DNA of 64,000 bases, taken from positions 57,627,812 through 57,691,811 of the forward strand of contig CM075760.1 in NCBI GenBank assembly GCA_037974335.1. Direction: 5' to 3'. The stretch is from Prionace glauca (Eukaryota > Chordata > Chondrichthyes > Carcharhiniformes > Carcharhinidae). Position 1 is the first letter of the stretch. The number at the start of each line of letters is the position of its first letter. Below the pieces are notes generated by a model. The model saw only the letters and a program-made list of their open reading frames with translations. It did not search any database and had not been told where the DNA came from. Position numbers and translations under genes: made by a program. Positions 47,248-58,221 of this stretch are shown here, piece by piece.

Positions 47248-47492
47248 GTGTTGAATCGGAGGTTGTGTTGACTCAGCCAGAGGCACAACCCGGGCGTCCC
47301 TCACGCTCTCTGACACTGAGCTGTAAAGACAAAGCGTTCAATATTGGCAGCAACAGGTTGGTCTGGGTCTGACCAGTCCCTGGCCAGTGTTCACAGTGTC
47401 TTTTTCAGTATGATAGTCTTGGAAGAACCTACAATTCCTCCGCCCCAGGGATTCAGAATCAATTTACTCCGCCCAAAGACACTTCAAACAAC
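47248..47492 (+). pseudogene. Ig-heavy-like V pseudogene (VH-like)
   Basis: Reads VESEVVLTQPEAQPGRPS, LTLSCKDKAFNIGSNRL, VWV, then a TGA stop (47369-47371) in framework 2. Downstream decayed PGIQNQF matches PGIQNRF of the functional-looking paralogue at 57353. The splice acceptor is lost: the AG lies three bases too early (TTTTAGAAA). Framework 3 and the second Cys are missing, replaced from about 47493 by a fold-back repeat. It is the copy-B counterpart of the V at 57525. Confidence 0.85.
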
Positions 47493-47660
47493 GTACAGAG
47501 AAATGCGGGAAAATCTCAGCAAGTCCGGAAGCATCTGAAAGGAGAGAGAAGCTTTGTCAAAAGATCATCTGGACTCGAACCGTCAGTTCTTTTCTCTCCT
47601 CAGAAATATTGCCAGGCCTGCTGAGAGTTTCCAGTATTTTGTCGTTTGATTTCAATTTAC
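47493..47660. repeat. Compact fold-back repeat (R2)
   Basis: Two imperfect inverted arms of about 45 bp (GAAAATCTCAGCAAGTCC ... GCCTGCTGAGAGTTTCC) meet in the middle. Related single arms lie at 26991, 28305, 47945, 53590 and, inverted, 54015. Confidence 0.65.
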
Positions 47661-48275
47661 TGTAATTTGCTTTTATACTTCAAACGGCATCTTCTCTTTG
47701 GAAATAACTGGAAATGGAAGATTCCTATATTTATCCTGGCTGTCCTACTCCAGTTCCATTGTGATGAAAATGACTCTTAGCTACTCCTGAAATTGCCGGA
47801 TAGGCCAGTCATTTGTATCAAAGCTGCTATAGAAAATCAAATAATAAAATCATCCAGAGGGCAGGTTTCAACAACGTGGTTCACAATCTCCTCAGCAGGG
47901 ACAACAAAATGTTGTCTTTGTCAGTGATGCTCACATCCATTGGATCAATAACAACAGGGTAAAGTGCTGCAGATTCTGGAAATCTAAAACGACAACAACA
48001 CAAATGTTACTCAACAAGTCAATGTGCATCATCAGAGAGAACTAGATTCACATTAATGATCGATGTCAGGATGCAAAATCTCATGGATATAATTCTAAAG
48101 AACAAAACTGTTCTCTCCAATTCTACATTAATACTGATTCTTCAAACAAAATCGCACATTTACTGTCAAGTTATCACATCTCTGTTTGTGGTAGTTTACT
48201 GTACGCAAATTACCTGCTGTATTTGCAACATGACAGCAGTGACTAAATTCAGCAAAACGACATCAGTGAGTTTTA
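47661..48275. other. No gene recognised
   Basis: AT-rich; an R2 arm at about 47945-48040. Confidence 0.5.
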
Positions 48276-48350
48276 AGAGCAAAGAACAATACAGCACAGG
48301 AAACAGGCCCTTTGGCCTTCCACGCCTGCGCCACTCAAATTTTAGGACGA
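48276..48350 (-). mobile_element. CR1-C-type LINE tail
   Basis: AAAGAACAATACAGCACAGG and GAAACAGGCCCTTTGGCC. Confidence 0.6.
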
Positions 48351-48469
48351 TATGAGGTCGGGTAAAGTGTTCTATAAATGCAGGTTCCGCCACAATGAAC
48401 GTTGCAATTCATTGGAAGCGTTGAGATTAATGTGAACATGGTCAAGCTTCTGCCTGATCACAGCAACAA

Positions 48470-48940
48470 CACCATAGAATCCCTGCAATTCAAAAGGAGG
48501 CCATTCGGTCTAACAGCTCTGAAGTGACCCTCCAGCAGAGCATCCCACCTGGGCCCAGTCTTCACCCTATCCCGACAGCGACACATATTCACAGGCTAAT
48601 CCCCCGAACCTACACATAGTCGAACACTAATAAGAAATTTAGCATAGACAATCCACCTTGGACCTGAGAAGGATACTTTGCTGGATAGCTGGAGCAGACT
48701 TGATGAGCCGAATGGTCTCCTTCTGCACTGTAGGGATTCGATGATTCTACCTTGTGCATCATTGGACGCTAAGGGACAATTTATCACAGCCAATCCACCT
48801 AACCTGCACATCCTGGGACTGTGGAAGGAAACTGGAGCACTGGGAGGAAACACACATGGACATGGGTAGAATGTGAAAACCATTCACATTCACCCAGGGT
48901 TGGAAGCGAACCCGTTCCCTGTGAAGCAGCAAAACTAATT
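48470..48940 (-). mobile_element. Decayed SINE interrupted by another SINE tail
   Basis: A minus-strand SINE (3' end at 48470, head near 48930) is split at about 48670-48750 by a plus-strand SINE 3' end (GATGAGCCGAATGGTCTCC, TGTAGGGATTCGATGATTC). Confidence 0.65.
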
Positions 48941-50087
48941 GTAACTCTTACTGATAACCATATTGGATTTTTTATTCTTCTGTCGGGTGAATGTGATCAC
49001 CATTTGTGACAGGAATATTGAGACATCAGATCTTGTTTTTTTTTAATTTAACTTGTCTAGTTTAAACTGACTAAATCCTCAATCAAATTATCATTCAGTG
49101 GAATATCTGCCTGTTCACAGATGCTTTATTAATTGTGACATCAGAACTTTGAGAACTATTTCTGAAATGAAATGTATTATTTTATTTTAATTAAATACAA
49201 CTGGTGTTATGAATGTTCAAAAGTTTCTATTCATTTTGAACCAACTGTTAATATTCTTAAAATAAATCGCTATTTTGATTGAAACTGATCAATAAGTGAC
49301 GGTTTATCTGTTTTTTCTGTCATGAACGTTTCATTGTAAACAGTGAGGTATTTATGTAAATAAATACAAGAATAGAAATTCCAAATTAGATTGTTGATTG
49401 ACAAAAACACAACAAATATTTCCCCACCGACACAGCACAGAAATAGAGAGAACCATGCAAATCAATCAACGGATTCCAGTAATGATTGTTTTTCAACATT
49501 ATTTATTCATCAGTTATGTGAGGAAAAACATCATGATGAAATCAATGTTCGAAATTAGGAAATAATCCCTCTGATCCCGAAATAAAATGACACAGAAAAC
49601 ACAGAACATCTCTATCTTTCTCCTGTGTCTTGTCCCTCCACGATGGTTCATCGTCGTCACTCCACAGATAAAGTCAATGTCTGTCCAACGTATTCTCTCA
49701 GCCAGAGTTACAGGCTTCAAAAATATTTGATTAAATTCATTTGAATCCGTGAGTGCGATGGACTCTACAAGATCTCTTGAATATTCTATGATCTTGAAAT
49801 GCTTGCTACATTTTCTGTTGCATCTAACCTCGGGTGTAGCTAATGTTAAAAAATCGATGTGGCAGCACCAAGGGATCTTTCCCTAGATTTAGCCGGTGTT
49901 ATCCCTGTCCTTGGAATATTTGACTGGGCAGTGTGTAGGAATATTTATTCTGCATCTTAACTCACTGTAGCTGCCTCTTGAATGTTTGATATGACTTTGT
50001 CAATATCAAGATTTAGTCAGTATCTAATTTCTGTTGTACCTGACCTGGATGTGTTGTATTGAAGTGTGCAGACGATTTTTCCCCTGT
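48941..50087. other. No gene recognised
   Basis: AT-rich, no coding signature, no RSS pair noticed. Confidence 0.5.
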
Positions 50088-50250
50088 AAGAACATAAGAA
50101 CATAAGAAATAGGAGCAGGAGTAGGCCATCTGGCCCCTCGAGCCTGCCCCGCCATTCAATAAGATCATGGCTGATCTGTCGTGACTCAGTTCCACATTCC
50201 CGCCCTCTCCCCATAACCCTTAATCCCCTCTCTTATCAAAAACCTAGCAT
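50088..50250 (-). mobile_element. CR1-A LINE terminal fragment
   Basis: Terminal repeat, AATAGGAGCAGGAGTAGGCC and the last about 20 codons of ORF2. Confidence 0.88.
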
Positions 50251-50559
50251 CTGTACCTAGCAACTGTCTCCCGAATCTCTGAAGGAAACATACAGGAGAG
50301 GTTTTACATCGAAGAGAGTCCATTCTCTTTCTGCCTACATTTTGTTTGAGCTGACTTTGTACAAGGAGGTTCACTCTGTTTGTATACACGATACTGTTCC
50401 GGGAATGTTTAATTTGAATAGTGCAGAGGGAGATTCACTTTGCACTGATTCATGCCATTCCTGACTTGGGAGTATTTAATTTGGCAATGCAGAGGGAATA
50501 TTGCATTCTGCAGCTAAGCCCATGTTACTCCTGTCCTGCAAGTTTATGATGGTGCAGTC

Positions 50560-50935
50560 GCCAACTCTGAAAGTTTCACGGGGATTGAATTTGTCTCTTT
50601 ATATTACAGTAAATTTAGCCTGTGTCAACTTATATTATGAGGCTATCTATTTCTTTATTTTTCACTACAGCCTAAATCATTTTATATTGCATGTAGAATT
50701 TTATATTGCCCGTCTCTACTCATATCAGACGGAATCTTTTATCTGTTTGTACTAAGTTCGACGCTTTCTCTGTTTATGTTGTCCGTAATTGTGTTCTTTA
50801 TATAAAGCGAGACGTTGTCTATGTTTATATTAATTTAGGTAGTTCTCGGTTTGTATCAAACTAGATGCAGTCTTGTTTCTGAAATTGACCGTGTCCATGT
50901 ATATATTAAATTAGACATGGTCTCAGTTTTTATTG
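50560..50935. repeat. Degenerate minisatellite, orientation 1
   Basis: Units of roughly 28 bp around GTTCTCGGTTTGTATCAAAC and GTCTATGTTTATATTAA. Confidence 0.5.
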
Positions 50936-51111
50936 CACTGGTCAAGGCCAGTAATGATAAAACTGGCTGGAAGAACACAATTCTCTGCATCCTTCTGCAA
51001 CTGCAAACTCGATGGGATTTTGGGCTTTGGAAAAGAAGAAGCGATATCTGAATTCTACTTCTGCTGAGTGCATTCAAAAAGGATACCAATTCCTGTGTAG
51101 AATTCACTGTC

Positions 51112-51230
51112 AACAAAGAACAAAAATCAAAGACAATTACAGCACAAGAAAAGGTCCTTCGGCTCTCCTAGACTGCTCCAACCAAATATTGTCGACGCAA
51201 TACTGCCTGTTTCTGGATCCTGCCTGATAG
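51112..51230 (-). mobile_element. Decayed LINE/SINE tail
   Basis: AACAAAGAACAAAAATC and CAATTACAGCACAAGAAAAG, GGTCCTTCGG: a CR1-C-like 3' end. Confidence 0.5.
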
Positions 51231-51289
51231 CAATGTTTTTATCCCAACATATTATCTCTTCTTCTCACAGAACCGTGTCGTAATACAGA

Positions 51290-52300
51290 CATAGTTCAAA
51301 CAGAGGCAGAGTTAACGAATAACGCTGACACATTCGACTGAAACATATACAGGGTCAGTATCGAACATTACATATCCAGAGAGAATGTCTAGTGCAATGT
51401 AAACTGAGTTCTGATTTAGCAGAGTATTAACAGAGCCAGACTGTATTTTAATATAAACAGGGGCCTGATCCAACAAAGTAGAAATGAGTTAGCGCCGAGT
51501 GTCATGTGGGGGTGGTCAAATGCCAGATTCCAATGACACCAACATCCCATGAAAGAAACACTTTGAAAAAATGACATTGTCAAGGAAAAGAAAACTGAAA
51601 CAGTGTATTCTGCAGTTTTACTGAAAAAGGAGCTTGTGTGACATGAACTGAGACATTGCCGACTTATTAATGATACTGGAACGAGATTTATATGAGCTGA
51701 CATGGAGTCAAGTGCATTAGCAATAATGACTGGTACAGGATTGAGACATGTTTAATCTGAGACAGAGTCCAGAGTATTAGTGATAACTACTGATTCAGAA
51801 TCCTGACTGATACAAACTAAGACAGAGCCTAATTTATTCGTAATAATTGTTGATACAGGACCGAGACTGATACACCCTGAGATTCGGACAATGCAGCAAA
51901 GAGAAAGTGTTGCAAAATGCAATAAAATTGAGATATGGCGTAGTCTTAAATAATCAAACACATTGATGGTGCAGCATTAACTTAGACATGACTAATGAAC
52001 TATTAGCATAGTAACTGTGGCAGAATCATGTGTAACGCATGAAGACTGTATTTCCAGTTTAGTATACGGCGGCAAATGTTGCGAAGCAGTAAGAATTAAG
52101 ATACAGCCTCTTGCCAGGTTAGAAGAGACATGGCTAATTACGATCACAGCTTAGAAATTATAATATTAACGGTGCTGCTACCTCATATATGAGTACCTGA
52201 AATTGAGCCGAGTGCAGGGAAATAAAACTTAGATAGGAGCTCCTGGAATGTGATCCAGGCAGAGCCTAATGTAACACAGACAGAGTCAGAGGCGAGTTGA
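51290..52300. repeat. Degenerate minisatellite, orientation 2
   Basis: Repeated phrases such as CTGATACAAACTAAGACAGA and GATACAGGACCGAGACTG are the reverse complement of the 50560-50935 unit. Confidence 0.5.
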
Positions 52301-52329
52301 GTATAGGCAGAAATATAATACGTTTAAAA

Positions 52330-52580
52330 TTAGAAAAAGAAACATAGAAAATTTCAGCTCAGAATCAGGCCTTTTAGCCCTTCTTGTCTGTGCCGAACCA
52401 TTTTTTTGCCTGGTTCCACTGACCTGCACTTGGACCATATCCCTCCACACCCCTCTCATCCATGAACCTGTCCAAGGTTTTCTCAAATGTTAAATGTGAC
52501 CCTGCATTTACCACTTTATTCGGCAGCTCATTCCACACTCCCACCATTCTCTGCCTCCTTATTTCATGAGATTTTGGCGT
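52330..52580 (-). mobile_element. Old CR1-type LINE 3' end
   Basis: Frame with RMVGVWNELPNKVVNAGS, LDRFMDERGVEGYGPSAG; a subfamily different from CR1-A/B/C. Confidence 0.75.
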
Positions 52581-52599
52581 CACTGGTGAAGTAAACTTT

Positions 52600-53340
52600 T
52601 GTTGTTATATCCTAATTTCCTTTGCAAACGTGGTGACAGGCTTTGGAAAGCTGGTGAGTGAGGTGTTCTTCGACACAGCTACTTTTTCCAGAATGGTATT
52701 GAGGTTTTTGAGTGGGACAAGTCGGACAAGTAGAGAATATTCAATCGTTTATGTTGCAATAGAGGCCGGTTCATGTGCGGTATTGCCCTTTGTTCTTTGT
52801 TCATACTCCTCACTTTTGCCTTGTAGATGACGGATAGAGTTTGGGAAGTCAGGAAGTCAGCTGTTCACAGCAGAACTCCTAGCATCTAACCTGCTCTTGC
52901 CGCAACTTGGTTTAAAAGCCTGTTCCAGTTCAGCTGTTCATGAATTATATTGCCCAGGATGTTGATAGTGAGGGATTCTGTGAGAAAAATGATACTTAGT
53001 GTCAAGGGGAAATCGTTGGAATCTCCCTTATTGGAGAAATTCATTGCCTGCCACTTGTGTGGCATCAATATTACTTGTCACTCATTAGCCCAAGACTGAA
53101 TGTTTTCTCAGCCTTGCTTCATATGGACGCAGACTGTGTCAATGCCTGAGGAGTTGGAACTGGTGTTGAACTTTGTTCAGTCTTCAACGAACATCCCACA
53201 CATCAGTGTTAATGATGGCTGAAGCTTGGGGTATGTCACTAAGCTGAAAAATTCCTGCAAAGCTCTGTGACTGAGATGATTGACCATTAACATCCACAAC
53301 CATCTTCCTTTGTGTTCCAGCCAGTGGCCTGTGTTCCCTT
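52600..53340 (-). mobile_element. Decayed LINE of unassigned clade
   Basis: Minus-strand piece HKWQAMNFSNKGDSNDFPL then ILGNIIHEQLNWNRLLNQ and AARAG resembles an RT thumb/connection segment of a fish LINE not of the CR1 subfamilies above. Confidence 0.55.
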
Positions 53341-54332
53341 TGATTCCCATTAGCTGTAGTGGTGGTGAACCACCTTCTTGAACAGCTGCAAAACCTGCAA
53401 TGTAACTACACCCATAATGCTGTTAGGGAGGATTCTCATGGATTCCGACCCAGCGACATTATACGATCAGTAATATATGTTCAAATCAGTTGATGAGAGT
53501 TTTGGAGCGGAATTTCCAGGCGGGATTGTTCCAATTCACCAATTATCATCAATTCATACAGATAAACAATTATTTCACCAATTATATTCAGCATTTTGAA
53601 AAAAAAAACAAAATATTGCGGATCCTGGAAATTGAAACAAAAACAATACATTCTGGAAAATCTCAACTGATCTTACATCTGTGGAGAGAGAATAGAGCCA
53701 ACGTTTTGAGTCAGGAAAACATTGTTTTTTAATTTGGGGAAATATGAAGAGGATGGTAAAATTGGGAAATGATGAGTGTGGATAGGGATTAGGAAGCTTA
53801 TTTTCGTACATAGTTAGTGATTAAGGCGTTGATTAGTTTAGTTGGGTTGGAGAAGTTGAGTATGATGTTTGTGATCGGTATGTGAATTGATGTAATTGTG
53901 TGTGGCTGGAAATTGTATATATCATTGAACAGTAACTACTTAAACTATCCCCAGCTCACAGGAAAGTTATGCAGCTTCTCTGACATCTTGTTAGAAACAG
54001 TGATGAGCTCTCCAAATAATCAGGAACACTCTGTCGAAGAGTCTTCCAGCCTCCATTCTGTCTCCACAGATGCTGGAAGACATGCTGAAATTTTCCAGCT
54101 TTTTCTGATTGTTTTCAGTATTTCATTCCATACAACACACAATTGTAATTTACTTCGTATGATTTATTTGATATTCCTATTTATTGGCATTACATTGGCC
54201 TTTTATCACCAAGGAATAAACCCTGTCCGAGAATTCAGTGGGGAATGGAATTAATTCAGCCCGAGGATAATGAACAGCTACCCAGCAGCCTCTGCGCTTC
54301 ATTAACATGTAATCACCTCATCATAAGAGAAG
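53341..54332. repeat. Dispersed repeats, no gene
   Basis: About 53341-53470: a repeat with GGTGGTGAACCACCTTCTTG. About 53590-53725: R2 arm. About 54015-54125: the opposite R2 arm (CACAGATGCTGGAAGACATG). The two arms bracket about 300 bp. Confidence 0.55.
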
Positions 54333-54446
54333 ATAAGAACATAAGAAATAGGAGCAGGAGTAGGCCATCTGGCCCTTCGAGCCTGCCCCGCCATTCAATA
54401 AGATCATGGCTGATCTGTCGTGACTCAGCTCCACCTTCCCGCCCTG
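54333..54446 (-). mobile_element. CR1-A LINE terminal fragment
   Basis: Terminal repeat to GACTCAGCTCCACCTTCC. Confidence 0.88.
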
Positions 54447-54639
54447 GTACATAGCTGGAGTGTGTGATGGTTTTCAAAGTGATGACATAAATGAAACCAA
54501 CTGTATCTCATCTGAAGTTACTGAATCTTTAAATCCCGATTTATTATTGCACTGTTTTGGGAAGTAATGTCACACTTGTAGTTGCCCAGTGAGTCTCACA
54601 ATATTTCTGTTGTACCTTATTTAATTTTCACCCTGTTAC

Positions 54640-57524
54640 CTTCACTAATTTGGGTGAGGGCATGATGAGAGATTTGTTGTAAGTGAAAGAATCACATGTT
54701 TCAAATATTACAATCCTCTCTCCTCAAACAAATCATCTTCACTCTTTTTACCTTGGGTATGAAGATTCAGCAACAGCAGAGAAATCCGAGCCTCAGGAAA
54801 ATCTCGCCCTTCTCTTCGTGAGGATCAGTTTGCTAACTCCCGAAAAACTCGGGAAAGATTTTGCCGAGACACACTGGAAGAATTGGAGACATTAGACTGA
54901 CACAAATCGAATAAAGGAGCTGATTCAATTTATGAAATATTCAAGTACAAATACGGGAATGCAGAAGAGCATCTTTCAATGCCATCTATTCATGCATCCA
55001 TCAATCGATTCACCGATTCCTCAATGAAAATATTCAGGATTCAAACTGTCATTCATTCAAATTTCATTCATTCCAAAGTCATTCATTCCTGCATCAACAC
55101 AAGAATACAATTATTATTTGCATAGATTGTGACATAATATTAATTTAGTTGATCAAGTGATCCAGAGGCCCAGGACAATGCTGTGAGGACGGGGATTTAA
55201 ATCGGCCCATTGCAACTGGTCGAAGTTGAATTCAATTAATAAACCTGGAACAGATACTAACGGCGACCATTGGAACTTCTCTGACTCTCCAATGGAGGAA
55301 ACCTACCATCGCTACCTGGTCTCGCAAGATTGTGACTTCAGGTGGACAGCAAAGTAGCTACTCTTTAATATCTTCAGAATTGACCGAAACAAAAACAGCC
55401 AGTTCAAGGGAATTTGGGAGAGGCAAAAAGTGCTGCTCTTTCCAATCAAACATCCCATGGAAGAATAAGGGGAAAGAAAACACAAACATACATTTTCATG
55501 TATCTTTTCGCTGAGACATCTCTCAGTTTGCCTGTAATCCTTTCTATCCATCCATCACAATATCCTGATCATCGTTATGGCTAACAGGGTACCAGAGAAG
55601 CTGCATGGATTTCCTTTCTGTAGAAATGGGGAATAAAAACATCTACATTTACAACTTTTAAAAGTTAAAGTGCCTCCAGTACTGTTGCTGGGTAGATTTG
55701 TTCTTAATTAGGCCTAATTGACAACGTGAAGGGTTTTAAGTTGGCTTGTAGCCAAGCGGTCAGTACTGAGGAAACAGATCTTTGATCTACTGCACAAACA
55801 CCCCCAGGTGCTTCCTGTCAATAGCTTTGAGCATTTGACAGCAGCCTGGATTGCTGCCAATACTGTGTGGGGCAGATTAGCGTGAACCTGGATGGACAAC
55901 ATGGGATTCAGACATTTAAACAGTAAATGTTTCATTCCCACAAGGAAAACACGTTTTAAATCGTAATCATTCTAATCAAATATTTGCATTCAGTGTCCTG
56001 TTCATTATGTGAGTAAATGGTGTCACAAAACAATAAAGTGACCAGATGCTTTTTCATTTGTATAACTTCCAAATAAATGCCATTCCAGTATTTAAAGTCT
56101 GTTTATTAACTAAACCATGAAATACGAGCGAGAGAGAGAGATGTTAATGTTCCCAATTCCCCAGTCACTTGAGATCAGAGCAATGACCGAATATGCATCG
56201 AAATAATATTAAAATAACATCATAAAACTGACTTGACAGCGGAGATTCCTGGGATATTCTGAATGTTTTGTATGTCACTTAAACAGGCCTCTTATACCTG
56301 ATTAGCATCGTGCGCTATTGCACAGTATAATCTGATTTCCATTTTTGAAGAGTTCCTCTCATAGCTGCCAATTGGTAGAGAAATTATCAGTTCATAACCT
56401 GATTCAATGGAAGATAAAACATTTATTCTTGTGATATTGTGCAATGTGCCGCAAAGTCCTGTTATCTTGTATTCCCAATACCAGTGAATGTTAGACAGCT
56501 GGAGGACAACAGAGTGAGCTGCAAAAATTTGGACGCTGAAGGAGAACTTTAATGACCTCCGTGCCCGTTCCGAGTCATTAACTTCTCAGTCAAAAGTCGA
56601 TTTAATTTTATGTTTCTCTGTCAACTCACTATTTAATTATCAGAAGGGCCGGATTCTTATTATTTTTAAAGGGCTGTCTTCGAGATTGGGGCAGATTGAA
56701 AAATACAAGGAGAAACATTATAGTGTGTGCAAGTTTTTACTCATCTTCAGACCCAATTGTACAGTGATAGCCATCCCCGCTTTAAATAAAGTCACTTTGT
56801 ATATTCCACACATTTAATTGCAGAAATCGATAAAAACATTCTTCTGATAAATTATGCTTTATTATTGTAATATGACAGAGACCCGGAATTGTTGCAAAAT
56901 TGACTGACACACTCTTTATTTTCAGAAATTGTTATTTCATCATTTTTAGATGTGTGTTCTTGTTAGTGGCATGGTAATAAAATAGTCATACTTCCAATTG
57001 AATTAGATTTCTTTTCAGATAACGAAATGATGAACTGCAACATCACCATCAGAAATAATGGGGACAATACAATGAACATTTTAGCCAAACAAATATCCCG
57101 ATACAGATAAAATGTCCATTTTAATATTAATCTATTGTAAATCTCCGAGTCCATTCTGTTGGGGGTGTGGAAGGTGGGACGTGGATCCAGGCGCCGCCTC
57201 CAGCAGGGAATCAACAGGCGGCGCCTGGAAAGCCGCCCCCTTCTGCCGGGTATTTAAATACCGCTCACTGGGACCGGAATCCAACAGTCAGGGAGCTGGT
57301 TTGTTCACTGAGTTCCTGACACAACCATTTTTTTTTCAAAGTGACCAGAAAGATGAGCTCGGCGATTTCTCTCACTTTGTTGCTGACTTTCTTATCCGGT
57401 GAGTAGTTTTTATTGCCCAAGTGCCTCACTATTACTGTCTCAGTGTTATGCTCTTGTGCATTGTTTCAGAGTCAGCACTCATTTCACCAGGATTAATCCG
57501 CGGGGTTATTGAAATTATTTACAG
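54640..57524 (+). repeat. Copy C of the triplicated unit
   Basis: See copies A (19420-21310) and B (44240-47247). It ends in the intact Ig-heavy-like V gene. A dispersed repeat inserted at about 55180-55390. Confidence 0.8.
57187..57352 (+). promoter_or_regulatory. GC-rich hairpin and TATA-like promoter of the VH-like gene
   Basis: A perfect 12-bp inverted repeat (CCAGGCGCCGCC at 57187-57198, its complement at 57217-57228, 18-nt loop) lies upstream of a 14-bp palindrome GGTATTTAAATACC (57249-57262) that contains a TATA-like core, about 90 bp before the leader ATG. No octamer typical of Ig V promoters was seen. GC content is far above the flanks. Confidence 0.55.
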
Positions 57525-57847
57525 GTGTCCAGTCGGAAGTTGTGTTTACTCAACCAGGGGTAGCGACCGGGCGTCCCGGAGGCTCCCTGAGACTGACCTG
57601 TAAAACCAGCGGCTTCAATCTTCATCACGCTTACATGTACTGGGTCCGAATAGTTCCGGGACAGGAGCTGGAGTGGTTGGTTTTCTATCTTTCTTCCTCC
57701 AACAACAAGTACGACCCAGGGATTCAGAATAGATTCGTTGCGTCCAAAGATCTTTCAACCAATATATTCACTTTGGAAATGAATAACCTGAAGAGAGAAG
57801 ACACCGCCATCTATTATTGTGCTTGGCAGACAAAATTACCTGCGACG
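57353..57847 (+). CDS. Ig-heavy-like V segment (VH-delta-like), possibly germline V-D joined
   Basis: Leader exon 57353-57398 encodes [15 protein letters not shown] with donor GTGAGT. The V exon 57525-57847 follows ATTATTTACAG in phase 1. Reads [35 protein letters not shown] (first Cys), [37 protein letters not shown], then [13 protein letters not shown] (second Cys). The leader end GVQS, WVR and LEW in framework 2, and the framework 3 RFVASKD are heavy-chain features, not alpha/delta. CDR2 has normal length, so it is not a NAR-type V. After the second Cys, 27 more bases (AWQTKLPAT) precede the heptamer; the other V segments here have 9-12. The RSS has a 12-bp spacer. A heavy-type J lies downstream. 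The V could be a VH-delta, or a V-D fused in the germline. Confidence 0.9.
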
Positions 57848-57875
57848 CACAGCATTTACTGTCAATACAAAAATC
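57848..57875 (+). promoter_or_regulatory. 12-spacer RSS behind the VH-like V
   Basis: Heptamer CACAGCA (57848-57854), 12-bp spacer, nonamer ACAAAAATC (57867-57875), 8 of 9 to consensus. A 23-bp reading from the same nonamer would put TACCTGC at the heptamer, which is not credible. Confidence 0.85.
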
Positions 57876-58182
57876 CCTACTTCATCAATTAATTGTGGCT
57901 GGTTCAGTGTTCGCATTTAGTACGTCTATGTTCCCGCTGATTTACCTTCTGTGTCCAATAATAAGATCTCATCTGGAAAAAAAGTCTTTTTTTGTTCATC
58001 AGTTGGCAATTTCAATAACATGCCAATGTGTTACGCTTCGAAGAATAAAACTTCGGGTGTATTATAAAGACCAAATTGCATCTCCAAATGTAATTATTTT
58101 TTTTCAAATAGCCATTAAGACTTTGCCTCTGACTAGCGAACACTTAAAGAATTGTGGATTTCTGTCTATTTAGTTTAGAACC
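57876..58182. other. Spacer between V and J; no D segment seen
   Basis: 307 bp of AT-rich sequence. I found no heptamer/nonamer pair that would mark a separate D. Confidence 0.55.
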
Positions 58183-58221
58183 GGTTTTTGTATGACCCAG
58201 CCCATGGAATGTAACGCCGTG
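58183..58221 (+). promoter_or_regulatory. 23-spacer RSS before the J
   Basis: Nonamer GGTTTTTGT (58183-58191, perfect), 23-bp spacer, heptamer CGCCGTG (58215-58221; consensus CACTGTG, 5 of 7). Confidence 0.82.

Noticed and set aside
47392-47398. CACAGTG heptamer inside the VH-like pseudogene
   Set aside because: No nonamer at 12 or 23 bp, and it lies inside the V exon.
57876-58182. A separate D segment between V and J
   Set aside because: No paired RSS motifs found on either strand.
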